Origin: an uncultured Paraprevotella sp.
GTDB taxonomy: Bacteria > Bacteroidota > Bacteroidia > Bacteroidales > Bacteroidaceae
Assembly (NCBI GenBank): GCA_900546665.1
Contig: URDY01000013.1
Span: 10,189-74,188, forward strand
Length of the DNA stretch: 64,000 bases
Reading direction: 5' to 3'
The notes beneath the pieces were generated by a model. That model searched no databases. It saw only the letters and a list, made by a program, of their open reading frames with translations, and was not told the DNA's origin. Below, in pieces: positions 17,177-25,915 of this stretch. Numbering within the stretch: position 1 is the first letter of the stretch; every line of letters begins with the position of its first letter. The translations under genes and the position numbers were made by a program.

Positions 17177-17683
17177 ATGAGTAACGTAGAGTCAAAAATC
17201 ATAAGCAGAGAGATTAGCCCGATATTGTGGAAGGCCGGTGAAACTTTGTGTACGGCAGAAAGTTGTACTTCCGGTCAGATATCTGCTGCCATTACCAGTG
17301 TTCCGGGTAGTTCAACTTATTTCAAAGGTGGAATAATCTGTTATACAAATGAAATCAAGACAAAGCTTTTGGGTGTATCTCAAGAGTTGTTGGATGAAAA
17401 AGGTCCTGTCAGTGAAGAAGTGGTGAAAGCTATGTTGCAGGGTGCTTTGAAACAGATGGAAACTACTTATGCTGTAGCAATTACCGGTTATGCCGGTCCT
17501 GGCGGAGGTCCTGAGGCTCCCGTGGGTACAATCTGGATCGCAGTAGGTGATCTTAACGAAATGGTAGTAGAGAAATTGGAAGGAGACGAGGGTCGTGACA
17601 TGAACTTGGCAAAAGCGACACTTGTAGCACTTCAGATGTTGCTTGATCTGCTTAAAAAGCGTCATCCGGCGGAAGAAGAGTGA
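17177..17683 (+). CDS. CinA C-terminal domain protein (NMN amidase type)
   Basis: 168 residues containing only the CinA C-terminal domain, without the N-terminal MoaB-like pyrophosphatase half. TAESCTSGQISAAIT (residues 26-40), GGIICYTNEIK (52-62) and AVAITGYAGPGGG (about 99-111) are the family motifs; the domain deamidates nicotinamide mononucleotide in NAD recycling. It lies 29 bases after tsaD. Confidence 0.9.
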   Translation: MSNVESKIISREISPILWKAGETLCTAESCTSGQISAAITSVPGSSTYFKGGIICYTNEIKTKLLGVSQELLDEKGPVSEEVVKAMLQGALKQMETTYAVAITGYAGPGGGPEAPVGTIWIAVGDLNEMVVEKLEGDEGRDMNLAKATLVALQMLLDLLKKRHPAEEE

Positions 17684-17700
17684 TTTTTTACTTAAAATAC

Positions 17701-17731
17701 TTGTAAGTTTGAATTTTAAGTATTAATTTTG
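17701..17731 (+). promoter_or_regulatory. Promoter of the rpmB-rpmG-DUF4295 operon
   Basis: TTG at 17701-17703, a 20-base spacer, and TAATTTTG at 17724-17731, followed by a 50-base leader before rpmB. Confidence 0.7.
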
Positions 17732-17780
17732 CACTCTGTTTGGAGAAAGCTAATAGAAATTAACAGAAAGGAAGATCGAA

Positions 17781-18041
17781 ATGTCTAAGATTTGTCAAAT
17801 TACCGGAAAAAAAGCCATGATTGGTAACAATGTTTCTCATTCAAAGCGTCGTACTAAGAGAAGCTTTGATATAAACTTGTTTACAAAGAAGTTTTACTAT
17901 GTTGAGCAGGACTGCTGGATTAGCCTGAATATCAGTGCTGCCGGTTTGCGTTATATCAACAAGGTAGGACTTGATGCTGCGTTGAACAATGCGGTACAGA
18001 AAGGCTATTGTGATTGGAAAAGCATTAAAGTAATTGCTTAA
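17781..18041 (+). CDS. rpmB: 50S ribosomal protein L28
   Basis: 86 residues. [23 protein letters not shown] at the N-terminus is the L28 signature. An AGGAAGAT purine tract precedes the ATG. First gene of the L28-L33-DUF4295 operon that is conserved in Bacteroidales. Confidence 0.97.
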   Translation: MSKICQITGKKAMIGNNVSHSKRRTKRSFDINLFTKKFYYVEQDCWISLNISAAGLRYINKVGLDAALNNAVQKGYCDWKSIKVIA

Positions 18042-18060
18042 TTAGAGGAGAGTAAGACTT

Positions 18061-18249
18061 ATGGCAAAGAAAGCTAAAGGTAACAGAGTGCAGGTTATTT
18101 TGGAATGCACCGAAATGAAGGAGAGTGGCCTTCCTGGAACATCACGTTACGTGACTACCAAGAACAGGAAAAACACTCCGGAAAGATTGGAACTTAAGAA
18201 GTACAATCCGATTTTGAAGAGAATGACAGTACATAAAGAAATTAAATAA
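18061..18249 (+). CDS. rpmG: 50S ribosomal protein L33
   Basis: 62 residues, basic, with the L33 pattern [18 protein letters not shown] and [13 protein letters not shown]. There is no zinc-binding cysteine pair (CxxC), so this is the zinc-free form. It starts 19 bases after rpmB. Confidence 0.96.
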   Translation: MAKKAKGNRVQVILECTEMKESGLPGTSRYVTTKNRKNTPERLELKKYNPILKRMTVHKEIK

Positions 18250-18261
18250 TAGAGAAGTACC

Positions 18262-18420
18262 ATGGCAAAAAAGACAGTGGCAACCCTCCAGACTGGTAAA
18301 ACAGATGGACGTTCCTACACAAAGGTTATCAAGATGGTAAAGAGCCCGAAGACGGGTGCATATATCTTTGATGAGCAGATGGTTCCTAATGAAGCCGTTA
18401 AGGATTTCTTTAAGAACTAA
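18262..18420 (+). CDS. DUF4295 small basic protein
   Basis: 52 residues (MAKKTVATLQTGKTDGRSYT at the start, ending AVKDFFKN), lysine-rich. It begins 12 bases after rpmG and shares its operon. DUF4295 proteins occur next to L33 across Bacteroidota, and a ribosome-associated role is plausible but not shown. Confidence 0.92.
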   Translation: MAKKTVATLQTGKTDGRSYTKVIKMVKSPKTGAYIFDEQMVPNEAVKDFFKN

Positions 18421-18450
18421 TTTGAAGCAGATTTTTAATCAACTTTATAG

Positions 18451-18488
18451 AAAAATCCTCGCCTGCAGACAAGGCGGGGATTTTTTTG
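18451..18488 (+). terminator. Terminator of the L28 operon
   Basis: Stem AAAAATCCTCGCCT / AGGCGGGGATTTTT (one G-T pair) followed by a T run. Confidence 0.9.
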
Positions 18489-18522
18489 TTTATATAACTG
18501 CGCACTTTTAAAAAACTTATGT

Positions 18523-18530
18523 TATCTTTG
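18523..18530 (+). promoter_or_regulatory. Promoter -7 element of ftsY
   Basis: TATCTTTG, 26 bases before the ftsY ATG. Confidence 0.65.
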
Positions 18531-18556
18531 TACATTAATATAAACTACTGTTTCAC

Positions 18557-19513
18557 ATGGGAATATTTAGTTTTTTTTCAAAAGAAAAGAAAGAAACCCT
18601 TGACAAGGGATTGGAAAAGACAAAGGAAAGCTTCTTTGGAAAGATTACGCGTGCTGTAGCCGGAAAGTCAAAAGTGGATGATGAGGTTCTGGATAATCTC
18701 GAGGAAGTGCTGGTGACTTCTGATGTCGGTGTGGAGACAACGCTGAATATTATCAAACGCATTGAGACCCGTGTGGCGAGAGACAAGTATGTAACGACAA
18801 ATGAACTTAATAATATACTTCGTGAAGAAATTGCTTCTCTCCTGACTGAAAACAACACAGAAGATACAGAGGGCTTTGTTGTGCCTGAAGGCAAAAAACC
18901 TTATGTCATCATGGTGGTGGGAGTAAACGGAGTAGGTAAGACCACTACAATCGGAAAGCTGGCCTATCAGTTTAAAAAGGCTGGTAAGAGCGTATATCTC
19001 GGAGCTGCGGATACTTTCCGTGCTGCTGCAGTGGAGCAGCTCGTTATATGGGGAGAGAAAGTTGGTGTACCGGTTATCAAACAGCATATGGGAAGCGATC
19101 CTGCCTCCGTGGCTTTCGATACGTTGAGCTCTGCAGTAGCCAATCAGGCAGATGTCGTGCTGATTGATACGGCCGGCAGATTGCACAATAAGAAAGGATT
19201 GATGGATGAGCTGACCAAGATCAAGCGTGTTATGCAGAAAGTAGTGCCCGATGCGCCTCATGACGTGATGCTGGTGCTGGATGGCAGTACAGGTCAGAAT
19301 GCTTTTGAACAGGCCAAGCAGTTTACTTTGGCAACGGAAGTGACCAGTATGGCGATTACCAAACTGGATGGTACGGCCAAGGGAGGTGTGGTGATAGGCA
19401 TATCCGATCAGTTTAAGATACCGGTCCGTTACATCGGATTAGGTGAGGGTATGGAAGACCTGCAGCCTTTTAACAGGACGGAATTCGTGAAATCCCTGTT
19501 TGGAAAATCCTGA
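18557..19513 (+). CDS. ftsY: Signal recognition particle receptor
   Basis: GTPase that docks SRP-ribosome complexes at the membrane. 318 residues. It lacks the long acidic A domain and has only a short charged N-terminus (FSKEKKETLDKGLEKTK). NG domain: GVNGVGKTTTIGKL (P-loop, about 122-135), DTAGR (about 203-207) and the TKLDGTAKGG guanine-specificity motif (about 274-283). It lies upstream of rimO with 33 bases between. Confidence 0.97.
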   Translation: MGIFSFFSKEKKETLDKGLEKTKESFFGKITRAVAGKSKVDDEVLDNLEEVLVTSDVGVETTLNIIKRIETRVARDKYVTTNELNNILREEIASLLTENNTEDTEGFVVPEGKKPYVIMVVGVNGVGKTTTIGKLAYQFKKAGKSVYLGAADTFRAAAVEQLVIWGEKVGVPVIKQHMGSDPASVAFDTLSSAVANQADVVLIDTAGRLHNKKGLMDELTKIKRVMQKVVPDAPHDVMLVLDGSTGQNAFEQAKQFTLATEVTSMAITKLDGTAKGGVVIGISDQFKIPVRYIGLGEGMEDLQPFNRTEFVKSLFGKS

Positions 19514-19546
19514 TTAGTTTATGAACCTTTTTAAAACGAACTTAAA

Positions 19547-20851
19547 TTGCAGAAAAAAACAGTAGATATCGTCACTTTAGGGTGCTCGAAAAATTTGGTT
19601 GATTCGGAAAAGCTTCTTCGTCAGTTAGAGGCTTGTGGATATAAGGTCACTCACGACAGCCCTTCGCCAAAAGGCGAGATTGCGGTGATCAATACATGTG
19701 GTTTTATAGGCGATGCAAAAGAAGAAAGTATCAATACGATATTGGAATTTTGTGAAGCCAAGGCGCAGGGTAAGATCAGGAAACTGTATGTGATGGGATG
19801 TCTGTCAGAACGTTATCTCAGCGAATTGGCTCAGGAGATTCCGCAGGTAGACCGCTATTATGGTAAGTTTGATTGGGGTAAACTGGTGGAAGATCTGGGA
19901 CATGAATATCATGATGAACTTGCGCTGGAGCGTAAGTTGACTACACCGTCCCATTATGCTTATCTGAAAATATCAGAAGGTTGTGACCGCCGTTGTGCCT
20001 ATTGTGCCATTCCTATCATTACAGGGCGTCATGTTTCCCGACCGATTGAAGAGATAGAGGCTGAAGTGCGCTATCTGGTTGGACAGGGCGTGAAGGAATT
20101 TCAGGTGATAGCTCAGGAACTGACCTATTACGGTGTAGATCTGTATAAGAAACAGTGCCTGCCAGAGCTTATTGACCGTTTGGCTACAATACCCGGTGTG
20201 GAATGGATCCGTTTGCATTACGCTTATCCGGCAGCATTCCCTGAGGAACTTCTGGATGTGATGGCGCGTCATGACAATGTCTGCCGCTATCTGGATATAG
20301 CCTTGCAACATATCAGTGATCCGGTTTTGCGCCGTATGCAACGTCACGTGACCAAACAGCAGACTTATGATCTGATCAGAATGATGCGTGAACGTGTGCC
20401 CGGCATTCATTTACGTACCACGATGATGGTCGGATTCCCCGGCGAGACGGATGAAGATTTCAAGGAATTGATCGAGTTTGTCAAATTTGCAAAATTTGAT
20501 CGGTTAGGCGCTTTTGCATATTCGGAAGAGGAAGGTACATATTCCGCCGAGCATTACGACGATGATGTGCCGGAAGAAGTCAAACAAAGCCGTTTGGATA
20601 AACTGATGGCAGTGCAGCAGCGGATTTCAGCAGAACTGACTGCTCAAAAGGTAGGACAGACCTTTAAGGTTATTATAGATCGTATAGAAGGGGACTATTA
20701 TATCGGCCGGACAGAATTTGATTCACCCGAAGTGGATCCGGAGGTGTTGATACCTCTTACGGATGGAAAATTGCGTATAGGAGAATTCTATCAGGTGAAG
20801 GTTACCGATTCTGATGATTTTGACTTGTATGGTCATATTGAAAAAGAGTAA
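19547..20851 (+). CDS. rimO: Ribosomal protein S12 methylthiotransferase
   Basis: Radical SAM enzyme that adds a methylthio group to an aspartate of S12. 434 residues. N-terminal MTTase domain cysteines are in LGCSKN, NTCGF and MGCLSER; the radical SAM triad is C146, C150, C153 in CDRRCAYC; a TRAM domain is at the end. The start is TTG at 19547: the nearest upstream ATG (19521) is in another frame and hits a stop after 14 codons. A run of seven A follows the start. HU gene follows with 2 bases between stop and ATG. Confidence 0.95.
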   Translation: MQKKTVDIVTLGCSKNLVDSEKLLRQLEACGYKVTHDSPSPKGEIAVINTCGFIGDAKEESINTILEFCEAKAQGKIRKLYVMGCLSERYLSELAQEIPQVDRYYGKFDWGKLVEDLGHEYHDELALERKLTTPSHYAYLKISEGCDRRCAYCAIPIITGRHVSRPIEEIEAEVRYLVGQGVKEFQVIAQELTYYGVDLYKKQCLPELIDRLATIPGVEWIRLHYAYPAAFPEELLDVMARHDNVCRYLDIALQHISDPVLRRMQRHVTKQQTYDLIRMMRERVPGIHLRTTMMVGFPGETDEDFKELIEFVKFAKFDRLGAFAYSEEEGTYSAEHYDDDVPEEVKQSRLDKLMAVQQRISAELTAQKVGQTFKVIIDRIEGDYYIGRTEFDSPEVDPEVLIPLTDGKLRIGEFYQVKVTDSDDFDLYGHIEKE

Positions 20852-20853
20852 AT

Positions 20854-21126
20854 ATGAATAATAAGGAGTTTATTTCAGAACTGGCAAGCCGGATGGGGTA
20901 TACCACAAGAGATACCTCTTCTGTGATGAATGCTTTTGTGGCTGAAATGGTTGATCATCTGGAAGAGGATGATACCGTTTCCATACAAGGCTTCGGATCG
21001 TTTGAGGTCAAGAAGAAACTCGAACGGGTTGTGGTCAATCCGGCTACCCAGCAAAGGATGTTGGTTCCCCCGAAACTGGTGATTAATTTCAAACCAAGTG
21101 CTTTATTGAAAGAGAAGGTACAATAA
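20854..21126 (+). CDS. HU-family DNA-binding protein
   Basis: 90 residues, the standard HU/IHF length: MNNKEFISELASRMGYTTRD dimerisation helices, then the GFGSFEVKKK beta-arm base at about residues 48-57 and the arm itself with VVNPATQQRM. Binds DNA as a dimer. It starts two bases after rimO and is followed nine bases later by a second, much larger HU-type gene, with which it may form heterodimers. Confidence 0.95.
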   Translation: MNNKEFISELASRMGYTTRDTSSVMNAFVAEMVDHLEEDDTVSIQGFGSFEVKKKLERVVVNPATQQRMLVPPKLVINFKPSALLKEKVQ

Positions 21127-21135
21127 AACCGGATA

Positions 21136-22779
21136 ATGAACAGAAAAATATTAATTCAAGAGTTGTCGGAAGGTTTGGCACAGCGCAAGGATATCCCCTT
21201 GAAAGATGCCGAAATGTTTGTCAGGTCTGTTTTTGAAATTGTTCAGGAATATCTTCAGACAGACAAACTGGTCAAGATAAAGGGGTTTGGTACCTTTAAG
21301 CTGGTGCGTGTGGAAAGCCGGGAGAGCGTAGATGTGAACACTGGTGAGCGTATAGTCATCAATGGTTATACGAAGGTGACATTTACGCCGGATACTACAT
21401 TGCGTGATGAAATCAATAAGCCTTTTGCACAGTTCGAAACGGTGATATTGTATGAGAGTACTGATCTTTCGGAGATGGAAAAAGTGGATTCGCAGGAAAA
21501 TGACAGTGCGTTGATTCAGAATGAAACGGATGAGGATGCGCAAACTGAAGTCGAGCTGTCTGAAAATGCGGATGCGGATAATACGGAAGATTTGCCTTCG
21601 GATATTTCTGAAGAAGAAGATGAGGATTCGAATTATACTTCTGATGTTCAAGAAGAGGTTACGGACGCAGGACCCGATGATGAAAATGCGAATCAGGACG
21701 ATTTGAAGGATGATGAAGATATTATTACGGAAGGAAAAGATGAGGTGGCGTCTTTGGCCGAAGATTTGACTGTAGAGGTGGCAGAACCTGTTCCGGCAAA
21801 TGATACGGATGGGCAGCCTGTGACAGATCAGGATACGGCGGATGTTCATCAGGATAGCGCACTTTCTTCTGATGATACGGCTGAACATGATAATGTGGTT
21901 GCGGCATCGTCTGCCGGCAATGAAAAACCGTCTGAGACAATGAATCATATTGCAGATATGACAGGACCATGCGACAGTGATGACTGTGGCACGGTGTCAT
22001 CAGCTGTAAACAGCCAGCATGTGGAATATCTGAATATGGGATATCAGCATGTTGATCATCAGCGCATGGATACTCAGGAAGTCAAGCGTCAGAAAGTTGA
22101 TGAACAGTCAGCCGGTAATCAGAATATTGAAGTACAGCATGTCGAGAATCAGACAGTCGAGAATCAGCATATAGTTCAGATGGCTCCATCGCCCAGACGT
22201 CGTCGGCGTATTCCCCCTGTGTGGTTGATGGTATTGTCTGTTCTTATAGTGTTGTTGCTGATGTTAGGCAGTTACTTTATCGGTTATTACCGATTGCTGT
22301 GTCCGGGAGGTTGCGATATTGAGGGAAATGTTGTTCCGATACTTCCGGTTACGTCGGAGCATGCCGTTGACACGACGTCGTCAGTTATCGTGCCGGAGAA
22401 ATCACAGTCTTCAATGGCAGATACGGTGAAGGCGTCAACGTCCAATACTTCAGACAGTATGCGTAGGGTTGTAAATAAAACCCTCAATGAGCCTGAAAAA
22501 AAGGTCCAGGTTGCAGATAACAAGGCTCAGACAGCCGTCAGTCAGAAAAATCCGGATAGATTATATCCGCAGTTGGAAGGCGGACGCTATCAGATTGTGG
22601 GAACCAAACAAATTTACAGCTTGCAACAGGGCGAGACGTTGCGCCATATCGCATTGAAGTATTATGGTTCAAAGAATTTTGTACCCTATATAGTGGTCTA
22701 TAATCAGATTAAGAATCCGGATGTCATACCGGTAGGCCAAAAATTGAAATTGCCGGAATTACGTCTGAGGGAGCCATAA
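21136..22779 (+). CDS. HU domain - acidic linker - membrane helix - LysM fusion protein
   Basis: 547 residues. Residues 1-95 are a full HU domain (GFGTFKLVRVESRESVDVN and TPDTTLRDEI). Residues about 110-290 are very acidic and of low complexity. Residues about 297-345 contain degenerate QHVDHQ/VENQ repeats. A basic patch RRRRR at about 352-358 precedes one membrane helix (about 361-382). The last part is periplasmic by the positive-inside rule and ends in a LysM-type domain (residues about 493-541: QGETLRHIALKYYGSKNFVPYI, NPDVIPVGQKLKLP). The layout places DNA binding in the cytoplasm and a wall-binding module in the periplasm. Family members occur in Bacteroidales as hypothetical HU proteins. 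Confidence 0.9.
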   Translation: MNRKILIQELSEGLAQRKDIPLKDAEMFVRSVFEIVQEYLQTDKLVKIKGFGTFKLVRVESRESVDVNTGERIVINGYTKVTFTPDTTLRDEINKPFAQFETVILYESTDLSEMEKVDSQENDSALIQNETDEDAQTEVELSENADADNTEDLPSDISEEEDEDSNYTSDVQEEVTDAGPDDENANQDDLKDDEDIITEGKDEVASLAEDLTVEVAEPVPANDTDGQPVTDQDTADVHQDSALSSDDTAEHDNVVAASSAGNEKPSETMNHIADMTGPCDSDDCGTVSSAVNSQHVEYLNMGYQHVDHQRMDTQEVKRQKVDEQSAGNQNIEVQHVENQTVENQHIVQMAPSPRRRRRIPPVWLMVLSVLIVLLLMLGSYFIGYYRLLCPGGCDIEGNVVPILPVTSEHAVDTTSSVIVPEKSQSSMADTVKASTSNTSDSMRRVVNKTLNEPEKKVQVADNKAQTAVSQKNPDRLYPQLEGGRYQIVGTKQIYSLQQGETLRHIALKYYGSKNFVPYIVVYNQIKNPDVIPVGQKLKLPELRLREP

Positions 22780-22787
22780 CGGTAATC

Positions 22788-22824
22788 AAAAGTTTCTTAA
22801 ATTCATATTTGAGAAACTTTTTTT
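22788..22824 (+). terminator. Terminator of the rimO-HU operon
   Basis: Stem AAAAGTTTCT / AGAAACTTTT with a long loop, followed by a T run. Confidence 0.8.
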
Positions 22825-22836
22825 AATAATATAATA

Positions 22837-22868
22837 TTTGCCTGTCCCTTACAAAAAGCGTAATTTTG
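22837..22868 (+). promoter_or_regulatory. Promoter of the bat operon
   Basis: TTTG at 22837-22840, a 20-base spacer, and TAATTTTG at 22861-22868: an exact Bacteroidota consensus promoter. The leader is about 35 bases and A-rich. Confidence 0.85.
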
Positions 22869-22908
22869 GGTCACAAAAAAATAAATGTACAATTTAAACT
22901 AAAAAAAT

Positions 22909-23904
22909 ATGACGGAAGCGATTGATATTCGCGAACTTAATGAGCGCATAGAAAGACAAAGCGCTTTTGTGACCAACCTGGTTGCCGGAATGGATCAGGT
23001 GATAGTCGGACAGAAACATCTGATAGAATCATTATTGATCGGTTTGTTGAGTGACGGACACGTGTTGTTGGAAGGTGTGCCGGGTCTGGCAAAGACCTTA
23101 GCCATAAAGACTTTGGCTTCATTGATAGATGGAAAATTCAGCAGAATCCAGTTTACACCCGATTTGCTGCCCGCCGACGTGATCGGAACAATGATGTACA
23201 GTCAGAAAGAAGAAGCCTTTATCGCACAGAAAGGTCCGGTATTTGCCAATTTCGTATTGGCAGATGAAATCAACCGTGCACCGGCCAAGGTGCAGAGTGC
23301 ATTGCTGGAAGCCATGCAGGAACGTCAGGTGACTATCAGCAAGGAGACTTACAAACTCCCCGAGCCCTTCCTGGTGCTGGCTACTCAGAACCCGATTGAG
23401 CAGGAAGGTACTTATCCATTGCCGGAAGCACAGGTAGACCGTTTTATGCTCAAGGTGATCATTGATTATCCGAAATTGGAAGAAGAAAAGAGAATCATCC
23501 GTCAGCAGATCAAGGGAGAGAAGATGCAGGTCCGTCCGATCATGTCGTCAAAGGAAATCCTCGATGCACGTGAAGTGGTCAAGCAGGTTTATCTTGATGA
23601 AAAGATCGAACAGTATATAGCTGACATCGTGTTCGCTACACGTTATCCGGATCAGTACGGTCTGAAGGATCTGAAGAATTATATCGAATTCGGAGGTTCA
23701 CCGCGTGCCTCTATCAATCTGGCTTTGGCAGCCCGCGCCTATGCATTCATCAAACGTCGTGGTTATGTGATTCCTGAGGATGTGCGTGCAGTTGCCCATG
23801 ATGTGCTGCGTCATCGTATCGGATTAAGTTATGAGGCAGAAGCCAGCAATGTGACGAGTGAGGAGATTGTCAGCCAGATTCTGAATAAAGTAGAGGTACC
23901 TTAA
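22909..23904 (+). CDS. MoxR-type AAA+ ATPase
   Basis: 331 residues. Walker A GVPGLAKT at 56-63; Walker B ADEINRAPAKVQSALLEAM at about 121-139; sensor motif LATQNPIEQEGTYPLPEAQ at about 159-177. MoxR ATPases act as chaperone-like partners of von Willebrand A proteins. It heads the Bat (Bacteroides aerotolerance) operon and is expected to work with BatA/BatB. Confidence 0.95.
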   Translation: MTEAIDIRELNERIERQSAFVTNLVAGMDQVIVGQKHLIESLLIGLLSDGHVLLEGVPGLAKTLAIKTLASLIDGKFSRIQFTPDLLPADVIGTMMYSQKEEAFIAQKGPVFANFVLADEINRAPAKVQSALLEAMQERQVTISKETYKLPEPFLVLATQNPIEQEGTYPLPEAQVDRFMLKVIIDYPKLEEEKRIIRQQIKGEKMQVRPIMSSKEILDAREVVKQVYLDEKIEQYIADIVFATRYPDQYGLKDLKNYIEFGGSPRASINLALAARAYAFIKRRGYVIPEDVRAVAHDVLRHRIGLSYEAEASNVTSEEIVSQILNKVEVP

Positions 23905-23914
23905 ACCTTGTTGA

Positions 23915-24784
23915 ATGGATACGAACGAAATTTTAAAACGGGTACGTCAGATCGAAATCAAGACACGGGGTCTCTCCAACAATATTTTTGCTGGAGAGTA
24001 TCATTCTGCCTTCAAGGGCAGAGGTATGGCCTTCTCGGAAGTGCGTGAATACCAATATGGTGATGACATCCGTGATATTGACTGGAACGTGACGGCGCGG
24101 TATAACAAACCGTTCGTCAAAGTCTTCGAGGAAGAAAGAGAGCTGACGGTCATGATTCTGGTTGACGTATCCGGAAGTCTGAACTTCGGAACAACCGTTC
24201 AGACCAAACGTAATATGGTGACGGAAATTGCGGCTACTTTGGCTTTTTCCGCCATTCAGAACAATGACAAGATCGGGGTCATATTCTTTTCAGACCAGAT
24301 AGAAAAGTTTATTCCGCCTCAGAAAGGCCGGAAACACATACTTCGCATCATACGTGAACTGCTGGATTTCAATCCTCAGAGTACGCGTACGGGAGTAGGA
24401 CAGGCTGTGGAATATCTTACTCGCGTGATCAAACGCCGCTGTACCGCTTTCCTGTTGAGCGACTTTATCGATGCCAAGGATTATCAGACCGCACTGACGG
24501 TTGCCAATCGCAAACATGATGTGGTAGCCATTCAGGTATATGACCGCCGTATGGCGGAGTTACCGGATGTGGGGCTTCTGAAAGTCAGGGATGCAGAAAC
24601 TGGTCATGAGCAGTATATCGACTCTTCAAGCAAAAAGGTGCGCATGGCTCACCGTGACTGGTGGATAAAGCATCAGCGTCATTTGGAGTCGGTGTTTACG
24701 CGGAGTAATGTGGATGCCGTTTCCATACGGACTGATCAGGATTATGTAGCCTCATTGATGACCCTTTTCGCCAAACGTAGTTAG
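23915..24784 (+). CDS. DUF58 protein
   Basis: 289 residues. The GRGMAFSEVREYQYGDDIRDIDWNV motif, which belongs to DUF58, lies at about residues 30-54 and is followed by a von Willebrand A-like fold with ILVDVSGSL (about 81-89). It has no membrane segment. DUF58 genes nearly always follow moxR. Ten-base gap to moxR. Confidence 0.95.
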   Translation: MDTNEILKRVRQIEIKTRGLSNNIFAGEYHSAFKGRGMAFSEVREYQYGDDIRDIDWNVTARYNKPFVKVFEEERELTVMILVDVSGSLNFGTTVQTKRNMVTEIAATLAFSAIQNNDKIGVIFFSDQIEKFIPPQKGRKHILRIIRELLDFNPQSTRTGVGQAVEYLTRVIKRRCTAFLLSDFIDAKDYQTALTVANRKHDVVAIQVYDRRMAELPDVGLLKVRDAETGHEQYIDSSSKKVRMAHRDWWIKHQRHLESVFTRSNVDAVSIRTDQDYVASLMTLFAKRS

Positions 24785-24805
24785 AATCAGTAAGAAAAAA
24801 AGCAG

Positions 24806-25900
24806 ATGAATAAAAACAGTCTCGTTTTGTTGTTCTTGTTATCTTGCGTGACCGGCTTGTTTTGTTCCGCTTCATCAGTGGCTCAAGTGACGGTGGATGT
24901 CAAGATTGACTCTTTGGAGTTGTTTATAGGACAGCAGGCGCATATTACATTGGATGTGAGCTGCGACAGCAAGTCGAAGCTGCAGATGCCGGCACTCAGG
25001 TCGGGCGACATGCTGGTGCCCGGTGTGGAAATAGTTGATGTGGCCAGACCTGATACGCAAATGTTGAATGAAGGAGCGCGCCGGATGATCTCCCAGCAGT
25101 ATACCATTACTTCCTTTGATTCATCATTTTATTACTTGCCTCCGTTTGAAGTAAAGGTAGACGGACAGGTACATGCTTCGAAAAATCTGGCTTTGCGTGT
25201 GCTTACGGTGCCTGTTGATACGGTTCATGTGGACCGCTTCTATGGGCCGAAGGAAATTATGGATGTGCCCTTCTCATGGGAAGACTGGCGGGGGATCTTC
25301 TGGTATTCAGTGCTGTTGCTGATATGGGTATTGGCTTTGAGCTATTTCTATATCCGTTATCGTGATAACAAGCCGATCATCAAGATCATCAAGCTTGCTC
25401 CCAAAATTCCACCCCATACCAAGGCTATGCAGGAAATAGACCAGATCAAGGCTGAAAAGGCATGGACAAGGGAAGACTCCAAGGAGTATTATACCCGATT
25501 GACGGATACGCTCCGAATCTATATCCGTAACCGTTACGGCTTTAATGCCATGGAGATGACTTCGTCTGAGATTATTGACCGACTTCTGGAAACAGGTAAT
25601 GAGGAGGCACTTGATGAGTTACGTTCACTTTTTGTGACTGCCGATTTGGTGAAGTTTGCCAAGTATAATGCGGAAATAAATGAAAATGACCGTAACCTCG
25701 TTCATGCAATAGAATATATTAATCAGACCAAGATAGAAGTAGATCCTAATCAGAAGAAAGAGCCGGAGGAAGTGACGGTGGAGCAGAAACGCAGCCGGCG
25801 TACGGTGTTGCTCATGCGTCTGTCCTTAGGTTTGATGACTTTGGTGGCTGTCGGGCTGGTTGGCTGGATTGTTTGGATGATTTATATGTTGGTAGCCTAA
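24806..25900 (+). CDS. Conserved Bat-operon membrane protein of unknown function
   Basis: 364 residues. A signal peptide (to about residue 26), a periplasmic beta-rich part with VDVKIDSLELFIGQQAHI, a membrane helix at about 164-184 (IFWYSVLLLIWVLALSYFY), a cytoplasmic helical domain (YYTRLTDTLRIYIRNRYG...), and a second membrane helix at the C-terminus. The helical part resembles the cytoplasmic end of BatD. It lies between DUF58 and batA and has no accepted name; a scaffold role between periplasm and the MoxR ATPase is inference. Confidence 0.85.
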   Translation: MNKNSLVLLFLLSCVTGLFCSASSVAQVTVDVKIDSLELFIGQQAHITLDVSCDSKSKLQMPALRSGDMLVPGVEIVDVARPDTQMLNEGARRMISQQYTITSFDSSFYYLPPFEVKVDGQVHASKNLALRVLTVPVDTVHVDRFYGPKEIMDVPFSWEDWRGIFWYSVLLLIWVLALSYFYIRYRDNKPIIKIIKLAPKIPPHTKAMQEIDQIKAEKAWTREDSKEYYTRLTDTLRIYIRNRYGFNAMEMTSSEIIDRLLETGNEEALDELRSLFVTADLVKFAKYNAEINENDRNLVHAIEYINQTKIEVDPNQKKEPEEVTVEQKRSRRTVLLMRLSLGLMTLVAVGLVGWIVWMIYMLVA

Positions 25901-25915
25901 TAAAAGTTGATTATC

